Shown in pieces: positions 1-10,400 of a stretch of 64,000 nt of DNA. The stretch is from Agromyces sp. Leaf222. GTDB taxonomy: Bacteria; Actinomycetota; Actinomycetes; Actinomycetales; Microbacteriaceae. Where the stretch lies: positions 248,001 through 312,000 of the forward strand of contig NZ_LMKQ01000002.1 of the NCBI RefSeq assembly GCF_001421565.1. The letters run 5' to 3'. Positions within the stretch are counted from its first letter, which is position 1. Each line of letters begins with the position of its first letter. The notes beneath the pieces are model-generated. The model had not been told where the DNA came from. It saw nothing but the letters and a program-made list of their open reading frames with translations, and searched no databases. The position numbers and the translations under genes are program-made.

Positions 1-44
1 CGCCGTGACGAACGCCACGAGATCAGGATCGGGCGTGGCCCAGT

Positions 45-2126
<2,082 letters not shown>

Positions 2127-2411
2127 CCCTGGTCGCCTTCGGCGGGTGCAGCGACCGATGAAGACAGGCGCCATGCACGACGGGCGCAGCCGCGCTCACA
2201 CCGCCTCAACGCGGTGTTCTGGTGCCTGGCCGCTGGAGCCAACTGCTTCGTCGTCGAACTTCTCATCGTGCCTGCAATCGGTGTGATTCGAATGCGTACC
2301 TTGACAGTTTGCATCGCCGTCGTGCGGACAGCTGACAGACATTACTCTTGCCGTTCGGCGCCGATGCGCAGGACAGGCTTCTTGAAGCTGATTAATGATG
2401 CGAAATGCCAG

Positions 2412-2455
2412 CTGATCTGGGATCAGATGGCCGTAACCCCAAAACGAGGGGTAAC
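2412..2455. repeat. two adjacent inverted repeats upstream of the sigma gene
   Basis: This lies in the 526-base gene-free stretch 2127-2652. CTGATC-TGG-GATCAG (2412-2426) is followed six bases later by GTAACCCC-7 nt-GGGGTAAC (2433-2455), an eight-base perfect stem. No U-tract follows, so an operator pair or mRNA hairpin is as likely as a terminator. A plus-strand TTGACA at 2301-2306 has no convincing -10 partner. Nothing else was recognised in this gap. Confidence 0.5.
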
Positions 2456-2639
2456 GGGCTTCAGTGTCTCACGGTGTTACTCGCGGGCCACTGCATTCGC
2501 ATGAACGAGCGCCTCGGCGCCCGCCGAGTTGAATCGAGGACGCGCCGTTGGTGGGCTGATCCCTCTGGCGACTTCGCCTTCCCCGCAACGGCGGTCGGGC
2601 GGCCACGCGAGAACGCACTACTCCCGCGCCCCCGCGGCA

Positions 2640-2645
2640 TAGACT
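2640..2645 (+). promoter_or_regulatory. -10 hexamer TAGACT, leaderless start
   Basis: TAGACT ends seven bases before the ATG at 2653 and there is no Shine-Dalgarno sequence. Transcription would begin at the start codon itself, the usual actinobacterial leaderless arrangement. Confidence 0.6.
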
Positions 2646-2652
2646 CCGCAGC

Positions 2653-4098
2653 ATGGACGAGTCGGCCGCCCTCGAGACGACCGCGGCGCGCGCCGTCGAG
2701 ACGGCTGACCGCGATCGCGTGCTGTGGTCCGATGCTGACCGGGAGTGGGCGAGCCGCGCGGCGGCGGCCATCGTGGGGGAGCGGGCGAGCGCCGAGGAGT
2801 TCCTCGGGCGGCGCGCGCAGCTCGTGCTCGAACGGGTCGGCACACGCCAGCCCGCCGTGACGCGCACGGTGCGCGGCATCCGGTGGCGTCCGTGGGTGGG
2901 CGTCGTGACGGTGATCGCCGCGTTCGTGCTGGGCCTGCTCATCGATCGCATCGGCGGCGGGTCGAGCATCAACCTGCTCGCGCCGCCCGTGTTCGCGCTC
3001 GTCGCGTGGAACCTCGTCGTGTACGTCTGGCTGCTCGTGCGTCCGCTGGTGCTCCGGCGTGGGGCGGCCGGGCCGGTGCGGTCGGTGCTGATCCGGGCGG
3101 CGTCGGTGCGGGTATCCGGCGACAGCAGCCGAGCGGATGCCGCGACCGCCGCCAGGCGCACCGTGCTCGCCGCGCTGCCCCGCGACTGGGCGCGCGTCGC
3201 CGCACCGTTCTACGGAGCGCGCGCCGCACGCGTGCTGCACCTCGCGGCGGCGGCCACCGCGCTCGGCCTGATCGCCGGCCTCTACCTGCGCGGGCTCGCG
3301 TTCGAGTACCGCGCGTCGTGGGAGAGCACGTTCCTCGGGGCCGAGCAGGTGCACGCGCTGCTCGCCGTGACGCTCGCGCCGGGATCGTGGCTCACCGGCA
3401 TCCCGGTGCCCGACGTCGCGGCGATCGAGGCGATCCGTGCGCCCGCGAGCGAGAACGCTGCGATCTGGATGCACCTCATGGCCGGCACCGTCGCGGTCGT
3501 CGTCATCATTCCGCGGCTGGTGCTCGCCCTCGTCGCGGGGCTGGTCGAACGGCGCCGCGCCAAGAACGTCGTGCTGCCGCTCGACGAGCCGTACTACCGC
3601 CGCCTCATCGCCGGGTGGGTGGGCGAGCCGGCGCGTGTGCGCGTCATCCCGTACAGTTACACCCTCGAGCCCGAGGCGCGCGCCGGGCTCGAGGCCATCG
3701 TCGCGCGGGCGTACGGCAATGCCGCCGCGACCATCGACGAGCCCGTCGCGTGGGGCGACGACTGGGTGAGCCCGGATGCCGCGGGCCAGCCGCAGACCGT
3801 GCTGCCGCTCTTCAGCCTCACCGCCACGCCCGAGGACGATGCGCACGGCGCGTTCCTCGCGGCATCCGGAACCACTGTCGCGCTCGTCGACGAGTCCGCG
3901 TTCCTCGCGCGCTGGGGCGACGACGCGCAGCGCCGCGACGACCGCCGCACGGCGTGGCGCGAGTTGCTCGAGGCGCACGGAAGCGTTCCGGTGTTCGTCG
4001 ACCTCGCCGATCCCGACCTGGCGGCGGCGGAGGCGCAACTCGCGGCTGCGGCATCCGCTCACGAAGGCAACGGCCGGCCCGACGGGAGGTCGCGATGA
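2653..4098 (+). CDS. DUF2868 family membrane protein
   Basis: 481 residues. Four hydrophobic segments lie near residues 78-98, 105-127, 196-214 and 273-297, followed by a soluble C-terminal half. The EYRA-WESTFLG stretch around residue 218 is characteristic of DUF2868 proteins. The next gene starts inside this one's stop codon (ATGA overlap). It encodes a DUF3482 GTPase, the partner with which DUF2868 genes usually travel. Biochemical role is unknown; the arrangement suggests a membrane platform for the GTPase. The start has no ribosome binding site but a TAGACT hexamer seven bases upstream, so it is probably leaderless. Family assignment is from remembered motifs. Confidence 0.75.
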   Translation: MDESAALETTAARAVETADRDRVLWSDADREWASRAAAAIVGERASAEEFLGRRAQLVLERVGTRQPAVTRTVRGIRWRPWVGVVTVIAAFVLGLLIDRIGGGSSINLLAPPVFALVAWNLVVYVWLLVRPLVLRRGAAGPVRSVLIRAASVRVSGDSSRADAATAARRTVLAALPRDWARVAAPFYGARAARVLHLAAAATALGLIAGLYLRGLAFEYRASWESTFLGAEQVHALLAVTLAPGSWLTGIPVPDVAAIEAIRAPASENAAIWMHLMAGTVAVVVIIPRLVLALVAGLVERRRAKNVVLPLDEPYYRRLIAGWVGEPARVRVIPYSYTLEPEARAGLEAIVARAYGNAAATIDEPVAWGDDWVSPDAAGQPQTVLPLFSLTATPEDDAHGAFLAASGTTVALVDESAFLARWGDDAQRRDDRRTAWRELLEAHGSVPVFVDLADPDLAAAEAQLAAAASAHEGNGRPDGRSR

Positions 4099-5588
4099 GC
4101 GACCGACCCGCCGACATCCAGGGCCTCGACGCCGGCGCGGTGTCGCTCTCGCTCATCTCGCACACCAACGCGGGCAAGACGACGCTTGCGCGCACGCTGC
4201 TCGGGCGCGACGTCGGCGAGGTGCGCGACGCCCCGCACGTCACCGCTGAGGCGACGCCGTTCCCGCTCGTGCAGACCTCCGACGGCGACCTGCTGACGCT
4301 GTGGGACACCCCGGGCTTCGGCGACAGCGTGCGCCTCGCGCGCCGGCTGCGGCAGGACCGCAACCCGATCGGCTGGTTCCTGACGCAGGTGTGGGACCGC
4401 TACCAGGACCGCGCCCTGTGGCTCAGCCAGCTCGCCGTGCGCAACGTCGCCGAGCAGGCCGACGTCGTGCTCTACCTCGTGAACGCCGCCGAGGCGCCCG
4501 CCGACGCCGGTTACCTCGCCCCCGAGCTCGAGGTGCTCGAGTGGATCGGCAAGCCCGTGCTCGTGCTGCTCAACCAGACCGGTCCGCCGCGCGAGCGGGC
4601 CGTCGAAGAAGCGGATGCCGCGCGCTGGCGTGCCGCGCTCGGCCCCACCACCAACGTGCGCGACGTGCTCGCCTTCGACGCGTTCGCACGCTGCTGGGTG
4701 CAGGAGTTCACGTTGTTCCAGGCGATCGAACCGCTGGTTCCGGATGCCTCGGGGCGGGCCTTCGCACGCCTGTCGGCCGCCTGGCGGGAGCTGCGCATGA
4801 GCGAGTTCGACGCGTCGATGGGCGCGCTCGCCGGGCCGATCGCGCGGGCCGCCGCCGACCGCGTCACGCTGCCGGCCGAACCGCTCACGAACCGGGTCAC
4901 CGGCTCGTTCGGCCTGCCCAGTTCGGCGCGCACCAAGGCGCGAGCGGCTGCCACCGACGAGATGGCCGCCCGGCTGCAGGCCGACCTGCGGCGGGGCATG
5001 GAGCAGCTCATCGCGATCCACCGGCTCGAGGGGCGGGCCGCCGACGAGGTGCTCGAGCGCGTGGCCGACGGCGTGCACCTCGACGCACCGCTCGACGGCA
5101 CGCGCACCGCCGCGCTGGGGGGCGTCGTCTCGGGGGCGCTCACGGGGCTCGGCGCCGACCTCCTGGCCGGAGGGCTCACATTCGGCGCGGGCATGGTCGC
5201 CGGCGCGATCATCGGCGCGCTCGGCGGCGCGGGCGTCGCGCAGGGCGTCAACGTCGTGCGCGGCCGCACCGAGTCGAGCCTTCGCTGGGAGGAGGCGTTC
5301 CTCGACGGGCTCGTGACCTCGGCGCTGCTGCGCTACCTCGCGGTCGCGCACTACGGACGCGGGCGCGGCGCCTGGCGAGAGGGCGAGTATCCGGAGCACT
5401 GGCGGCCGATGGTGGTCGACGCGGTCGTGGCCGAGCAGGGTCGGCTCGCCGCGATCTGGGCGCGGCGCGGCGACGGTGAGGAGCGGGTGCCGCGCGTGGA
5501 GCGCGAGCTCGAGGAGCTTCTGCGCGAGATGGCGCTGCGGCTGCTCGACGAGCTCTACCCGGGGACGCTCGACGCCGACGCCGCCTGA
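4095..5588 (+). CDS. DUF3482 domain GTPase
   Basis: 497 residues. The P-loop SHTNAGKTT is at residues 22-30, the G3 box DTPG at 71-74 and the G4-like NQTG at 160-163. A glycine/alanine-rich hydrophobic stretch near 340-385 is probably membrane-associated, as in other DUF3482 proteins. The start overlaps the DUF2868 stop by four bases and has GGGAGG about six bases upstream, so translation is coupled. G1 lacks the leading Gly of GxxxxGK[ST], which is common in this group. GTP hydrolysis is inferred; the cellular role is unknown. The 3' end overlaps the convergent HepT-like gene by 34 bases. Confidence 0.8.
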   Translation: MSDRPADIQGLDAGAVSLSLISHTNAGKTTLARTLLGRDVGEVRDAPHVTAEATPFPLVQTSDGDLLTLWDTPGFGDSVRLARRLRQDRNPIGWFLTQVWDRYQDRALWLSQLAVRNVAEQADVVLYLVNAAEAPADAGYLAPELEVLEWIGKPVLVLLNQTGPPRERAVEEADAARWRAALGPTTNVRDVLAFDAFARCWVQEFTLFQAIEPLVPDASGRAFARLSAAWRELRMSEFDASMGALAGPIARAAADRVTLPAEPLTNRVTGSFGLPSSARTKARAAATDEMAARLQADLRRGMEQLIAIHRLEGRAADEVLERVADGVHLDAPLDGTRTAALGGVVSGALTGLGADLLAGGLTFGAGMVAGAIIGALGGAGVAQGVNVVRGRTESSLRWEEAFLDGLVTSALLRYLAVAHYGRGRGAWREGEYPEHWRPMVVDAVVAEQGRLAAIWARRGDGEERVPRVERELEELLREMALRLLDELYPGTLDADAA

Positions 5589-6010
5589 AGGGCAGCATCG
5601 ATCGCGTCGAGCAGCGCGGGCGCGTGGCTCGAGACGGTCTCCCAGAGACGCGCGTTGTCTCCGTGCGCGGCGTTGCGGGCGGTGATGTTGCGGGTGGCGC
5701 GGAGCCCGTCGCGTGCGAGTCGAGGCAGGGTATCCGCGATCTCGTCGGGGAGTTGGAGGTTCACGAGGTCGGCGAGGTGGATGACCGCGAGCATGCCGAT
5801 GTCATAGGCGTCGGAGTCGGTATCCGCGAAGCTCTCGCGCCCGTCGCGGGTTGCGCGCGCGAAGCGCGAGCGAAGCCGCGCGACTTCGTCGGACAGACGC
5901 TCGCGCGAGCGCTCCGAGCGCTCCGAGAGGTCTGAGCCCGAGCCCTCGGGTTCGATCCGCGGGCGTGCGCTGAAACGGCCGCGCGGCACTTCGGCGTCGC
6001 CGTCGGTCAC
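5555..6010 (-). CDS. HepT-like toxin homologue with altered active-site motif
   Basis: 151 residues, GTG start overlapping the stop of the MntA-like gene (GTGA), so the two are translationally coupled. A basic, Arg/Ser-rich N-terminal extension of about 60 residues precedes a helical core (about 70-150) resembling HepT/DUF86 proteins, which are HEPN-fold RNases paired with minimal nucleotidyltransferases. In HepT the catalytic motif is RX4HXY. Here the aligned segment reads RNITARNAAH (107-116), so His is Arg112 and Tyr is Ala114; a different His lies at 116. Either the motif has shifted or the RNase is inactive. The family call rests on both neighbour and motif context. Confidence 0.65.
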   Translation of the reverse strand: MTDGDAEVPRGRFSARPRIEPEGSGSDLSERSERSRERLSDEVARLRSRFARATRDGRESFADTDSDAYDIGMLAVIHLADLVNLQLPDEIADTLPRLARDGLRATRNITARNAAHGDNARLWETVSSHAPALLDAIDAALQAASASSVPG

Positions 6011-6474
6011 AGCGGAACCGCCTCGCGGCGGAGTGCACGCACGACCGGATCCGCGTCGTCGTCGACGACGGCATCGACCGGGAACCCGATCAGCTCTGCC
6101 ACCTCCTGACGGAACGCCGCAAGGGTGAGGAAGTCGACGTCGGGTCCTGCATCGACGAGCAGATCGACGTCGCTGTCGGCGGTGTCGGTTCCGCGAGCGG
6201 CCGACCCGAAGACGCGGATGTCGCTGACCCCGTACTTCGGGGCGAGGTCGAGGATGCGCTCGGCGAAGAGCTCGAGCGGGATCGACGGGCGCATCCGCGC
6301 GGCCCGGAGGATGCGCTCGCGGAGCTCGTCGCTCGGCACTCGGGCGCCGGATTCGATCATCGCGAGGTTCGGCTGCTTGATGCCGGCCAGGGTCGCGAGC
6401 GCCCGCTGCGAGAGCCCGGCGTCTTCGCGCGCGCGGCGCACGAGCGTTGCGGCATCCGGCTCGCGGGCGGTCAT
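6007..6474 (-). CDS. XRE HTH-nucleotidyltransferase fusion, MntA-like antitoxin
   Basis: 155 residues. The N-terminal helix-turn-helix (about 8-62, LSQRALATLAGIKQPNLAMIESG) is of the XRE/Cro type. The C-terminal minimal nucleotidyltransferase domain carries the complete GSX10DXD motif (G90, S91, D102, D104). MntA antitoxins neutralise HepT by adding nucleotides near its active site, and the HTH would let this one also repress its own promoter. The start at 6474 has no ribosome binding site but a TATATT hexamer seven bases upstream. A 12-base perfect palindrome just beyond that is a good candidate for its binding site. Confidence 0.85.
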   Translation of the reverse strand: MTAREPDAATLVRRAREDAGLSQRALATLAGIKQPNLAMIESGARVPSDELRERILRAARMRPSIPLELFAERILDLAPKYGVSDIRVFGSAARGTDTADSDVDLLVDAGPDVDFLTLAAFRQEVAELIGFPVDAVVDDDADPVVRALRREAVPL

Positions 6475-6481
6475 GGCGTCG

Positions 6482-6545
6482 AATATATCGCGGTGATATC
6501 ACCCGCCGACAAGTTCGTGTTGCTGCGGTACTATGGTGATACCAC
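6482..6545. promoter_or_regulatory. divergent control region of two toxin-antitoxin modules
   Basis: For the minus-strand module, TATATT (6482-6487) lies seven bases before the ATG at 6474. Immediately beyond is the perfect palindrome GGTGATATCACC (6492-6503), placed to block that promoter. A related site, TGGT-GAT-ACCA (6534-6544), shares the GGTGAT half and lies in the promoter/leader of the plus-strand antitoxin (start 6562). Its promoter may use TTGCTG (6520-6525) as -35. The arrangement suggests one or both antitoxins bind here. Confidence 0.55.
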
Positions 6546-6561
6546 TCCGGAAGGGCTCGCT

Positions 6562-6768
6562 ATGGCACTCACGCTGCGCCTCACCGAGGAGCAAGACCGC
6601 CTCCTGACCGAACTCGCTGCCGCCGAACGCCGCTCCAAGAACGAGATCGTCATCATGGCGATCGAGGAGAAGGCCGCGCGCGACGACAAGTCCGCTCGGG
6701 TGCGCGCCGCGTTCGACTACGTGATCGAGCGCGACGCCGGCATCCTCGCCAAGCTCGCTGACGCATGA
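6562..6768 (+). CDS. ribbon-helix-helix type antitoxin (Phd/CopG-like)
   Basis: 68 residues. The N-terminal beta strand ALTLRL followed by TEEQDRLLTELAAAERRSK and EIVIMAI is the layout of a ribbon-helix-helix DNA-binding domain. The charged C-terminal helix would bind and cover the toxin. The start at 6562 was chosen over 6493 because RHH domains begin with the strand and AAGGG lies about seven bases upstream. Its stop overlaps the ATG of the Fic/Doc gene (ATGA), a typical antitoxin-first operon. Confidence 0.78.
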   Translation: MALTLRLTEEQDRLLTELAAAERRSKNEIVIMAIEEKAARDDKSARVRAAFDYVIERDAGILAKLADA

Positions 6769-7211
6769 CCCGGTACGAGAAGCCGGTCATCTACATCACC
6801 CCAGACGATGTCGATCCGCTCGTCGTCGACCGGCTGGGATTCCACTACCGCGATCGGGGGCTGATGCTCTCGGCCCTCGCCGCGCCGATGCCGGTGTTCG
6901 GCGTGGACGTCCATTCCGGTATCTGGGCGAAGGCCGCGGCGCTTTTGACAGCGCTCGCGCGGAACCACCCCCTAATGGATGGCAACAAGCGCACGGCGTG
7001 GGTCATCACCATCGCGTTCCTCCGGCTGAACGGCTGGAACGTCGTGATGGATGAGGACGATGCGGTCGCGTTCGTGGTCCGGGTGGCCTCCGACGGCGCG
7101 ATGGAACCGTACGAGATCGCGGATGCGTTGCAGGCGGCCTGCCCGGATTGGTGGGCTGAGGATTCCGTGATCGACCCGGAATCGCCTGCTCCAGGCGTCC
7201 AGCACTCGTAG
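6765..7211 (+). CDS. Fic/Doc family toxin
   Basis: 148 residues, close to the size of Doc. The Fic signature HPLMDGNKR occupies residues 68-76; the His and the Asp-Gly-Asn-Lys-Arg loop are intact. Doc-type enzymes phosphorylate EF-Tu, while other Fic enzymes AMPylate proteins. The short length and the RHH partner favour Doc-like, but substrate and nucleotide preference cannot be decided by eye. It is translationally coupled to the preceding antitoxin. No inhibitory helix motif ([S/T]xxxE[G/N]) was seen in the toxin itself, so the antitoxin would have to supply control. Confidence 0.85.
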   Translation: MTRYEKPVIYITPDDVDPLVVDRLGFHYRDRGLMLSALAAPMPVFGVDVHSGIWAKAAALLTALARNHPLMDGNKRTAWVITIAFLRLNGWNVVMDEDDAVAFVVRVASDGAMEPYEIADALQAACPDWWAEDSVIDPESPAPGVQHS

Positions 7212-7366
7212 CGGAACCGAGCTCGAAGCGCGGAAACACGGGGCAGTTGACGGAGTGGCGCCGTCGCGTCGGACGACCCCGAGATCAGGACCTTCAGCGC
7301 GAGACCGCACACGGGTGCCGTCATCACGCATGCGCCTCTTGACTCCCCGCTCGCCGCAGGTGAGGA

Positions 7367-7396
7367 TTGACACGATTCAAGGGAAATCGCTTTCCC
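7367..7396 (+). promoter_or_regulatory. TTGACA box and operator-like palindrome before PL11 gene
   Basis: TTGACA (7367-7372) is followed by GGGAAA-TCGC-TTTCCC (7381-7396), a six-base perfect inverted repeat. No good -10 lies at standard spacing; GACAAT at 7397-7402 is the nearest. The palindrome is placed where a repressor would block transcription of the lyase gene about 100 bases downstream. The rest of 7212-7496 shows nothing recognisable. Confidence 0.4.
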
Positions 7397-7496
7397 GACA
7401 ATGTCGGACTGCGATCACCACGAATCCTCATGGCGAGCACGGACGCTGCCAGCACCATGCCGCGCACTGACGCGCGGCGAGATCGAAGGAGATCCA

Positions 7497-10400
7497 GTGG
7501 GTTCAGACGCCCGACATGTCCGAGCGCGGCGGGGGATCGCCGCGCTCGCCGGGGCCGCACTCGTTGCCGGCGCCGCCCTCACCACGACGCCCGCATCCGC
7601 CGCCGAAGGCGATGTCGACCTCGCCTTCGACTTCGGCGGCCCGTCCACCCCGGTCGCCGCCGGCTGGCTCGGCGTGAACCCCGGCACCGCCTACGACGCC
7701 ACGAGGGGCTACGGCTTCACGACCGCGCCGCCCACGGCGGGCTTCCGCGACCGCGGCGGCGACGACTTCATGGCGCGCGACTTCACCATCGCCAACAACC
7801 AGGCGTTCGGGGTCGACGTGCCGAACGGCGCCTACGAGGTCACGACCTTCGCGGGCGACCTCATCGCCAGCAACGGCACGAACTTCGACATCGAGGGCAC
7901 CGCCTACTCGGGTCCGCGAACGACCACGGGCAACGTGCACGAGGCCTACTTCCCGGCGATCCAGGTCGCCGACGGGCAGCTGAACATCCGCGTCACGGGT
8001 GGCGACGGCCGCGTCAACGGCATCAAGGTGCAGACGCCGCTCGCGTCGCCCACGGGCCTCGCAGTCACGGATGTCGCCGCCGACGGCGACCTCGCCGTCA
8101 CGCTCGGCTGGCAGCCGGTAGCGGATGCCACGGGTTACACGATCTTCCGCTCGGCACCCGGCGGCGAGCTCGTCGCCATCGGCCAGGTGACGGATGCCGC
8201 GACGACGAGCTTCGACGACACCGACGTGGAGCTCGGCGAGAGCTACGACTACGCCATCGCCACGGTGAAGGGCGACCGGGTTTCGCGGCAGAGCGGCCGG
8301 CTCGCGGCATCCGTCGTCGACCCTGACGTCGCGGCACCCGCAACACCGACCGGGCTCGCGACCTCCGCCATCGAGCGCAACAGCGTGACGATCGGATGGG
8401 GCGACGCCGACGACGTGATCCAGTGGAAGGTGTTCCGCTCCACGCGCGCCGACATCGCGTTCGAGCAGGTGGCCACGGTCACCGAGCCCACGTTCACCGA
8501 CACCGACGTGCTCACCACGCGCCCCTACCTGTACCAGGTCGTCGCGCAGAACGCGGGCGGGGCGTCCGCGGCATCCGAGACCTTCGCAACGGAGGTCGCG
8601 ACGACCCTCGTGCGCCAGGCCGAGTACCTCGACCGGGCGCCCGTCGCCGTGGCTCGCACCGAGGCGGAGGGCGGCGGCGTCTACGTCGGCTGGCGCCTGC
8701 TCGGCCTCGACGCGCGCGACCTCGGATTCAACGTGTACCGCGATGGCGCGCTCGTGAACGACGAGCCGATCACGGGGGCGACGAACCTCGTCGACCCCGA
8801 CGGCACGACCGAGTCGACGTACCTCGTGACGGCGCTGCAGGGCGACCGCGAGGTCACCGTCGCCGACGACTTCGGCGTCTGGGACGACCAGTACCTCGAC
8901 ATCCCGCTCGACAAGCCGGCCGACGACGTGCTGCCCGACGGCAAGACCGTCACCTACGCACCCGGCGACGGCACGGTCGGCGATCTCGACGGCGACGGCG
9001 AGTACGAGCTCGTGTTCCTCTGGAACCCGTCGATCTCGAAGGACAACTCGCAGTCGGGCTACACCGGCAAGGTCTACGCCGAGGCCGTGAAGTTCGACGG
9101 CACGAGCCTCTGGCGCATCGACCTGGGCGTGAACATCCGCGCCGGCGCCCACTACACGCAGCTCGAGGTCTTCGACTTCGACGGCGACGGTCGCTCCGAG
9201 GTCGCATTCAAGACGGCGGATGGCACGACCGACGGCGTCGGCACGGTCATCGGCGACGCGGCCGCCGACTACCGAAACTCGAGCGGATACATCCTGAGCG
9301 GCCCCGAGTACCTCACCGTCTTCGACGGCACGACGGGCGCCGCCATCGACACGGTCGACTACAACCCGGGCCGCGGCAACGTGAGCTCGTGGGGCGACGC
9401 GTACGGAAACCGGGTCGACCGGTTCCTCGCGGGCGTGGCCTACCTCGACGGCGAGCACCCCTCGCTCATCACGAGCCGCGGCTACTACACGCGCACCGTG
9501 ATCGTCGCGTGGGACCTCGTCGACGGACAGCTGCAGCAGCGCTGGTCGTTCGACTCGAACGACGCCGGCTCGGCCTACACCGGGCAGGGCAACCACCAGT
9601 TCGTGCCCGCCGACGTCGACCGCGACGGACTCGACGAGATCGTCTTCGGCGCCATGACCATCGACGACGACGGCACGCCGCTCTACAACACGCGCCTGTT
9701 CCATGGCGACGCGCTGCACGTGGGCGACTTCGACACCGATCGCGAGGGCCTCGAGGTCTACGGCGTGCACGAGGATGTCTCGGGCAACGGCGGCCTCGGC
9801 GCGAGCTTCCGCGACGCCGAGACCGGCGAGGTGCTCTGGACCACGAAGGCCACGAAGGACACCGGTCGCGGCGTCGCCGCCGACATCGACCCGAGCCACC
9901 CCGGCGCCGAGGCGTGGAACATCGGCGGGGATGCCGCATGGAACTCGCCCGTCGGCACGCTCAAGTCCGCCTCGGGCGAGGTGCTGTCGACCGACATCCC
10001 GGCGGCGAACTTCGTCACCTGGTGGGACGGCGACCTCACCCGCGAGATCACCGACCACGACTACGACACGGTCAGCGCCACGGGCGTGCCGACGATCTCG
10101 AAGTGGGATCCGGCGGCGCAGAAGCAGGTGCTGCTGAAGCGACTCGACGGCACGCTCACCAACAACACGACCAAGGGCAACCCGGTCGTGCAGGCCGACC
10201 TGTTCGGCGACTGGCGCGAAGAGCTCGCGGTTCGGCTCGACGATGGCAGCGGCATCCGCATTTACACCACGACGGATGTCACGGACGCCCGCATTCCGAC
10301 CCTGATGCACGACTCGCAGTACCGCGTCGGCGTCGCCGGGCAGAACTCGGCGTACAACCAGCCGCCGAACCCGTCGTTCTTCATCGGGGCCGACATGGCG

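Noticed and set aside
2461..4062. 533-codon open frame on the minus strand across the DUF2868 gene
   Set aside because: Low-complexity, Arg-rich translation with no motifs, produced by high GC third positions on the opposite strand.
6007..6474. reading the start of the nucleotidyltransferase at 6502 in the overlapping minus frame
   Set aside because: That frame gives an Arg-rich product. The HTH and GSX10DXD motif are in the frame beginning at 6474.
7503..10310. 935-codon open frame on the minus strand across the PL11 gene
   Set aside because: It is a shadow of the PL11 coding strand. The translation is Arg/Asp/Val-rich with no domain; the plus-strand product has a clear family and signal peptide.
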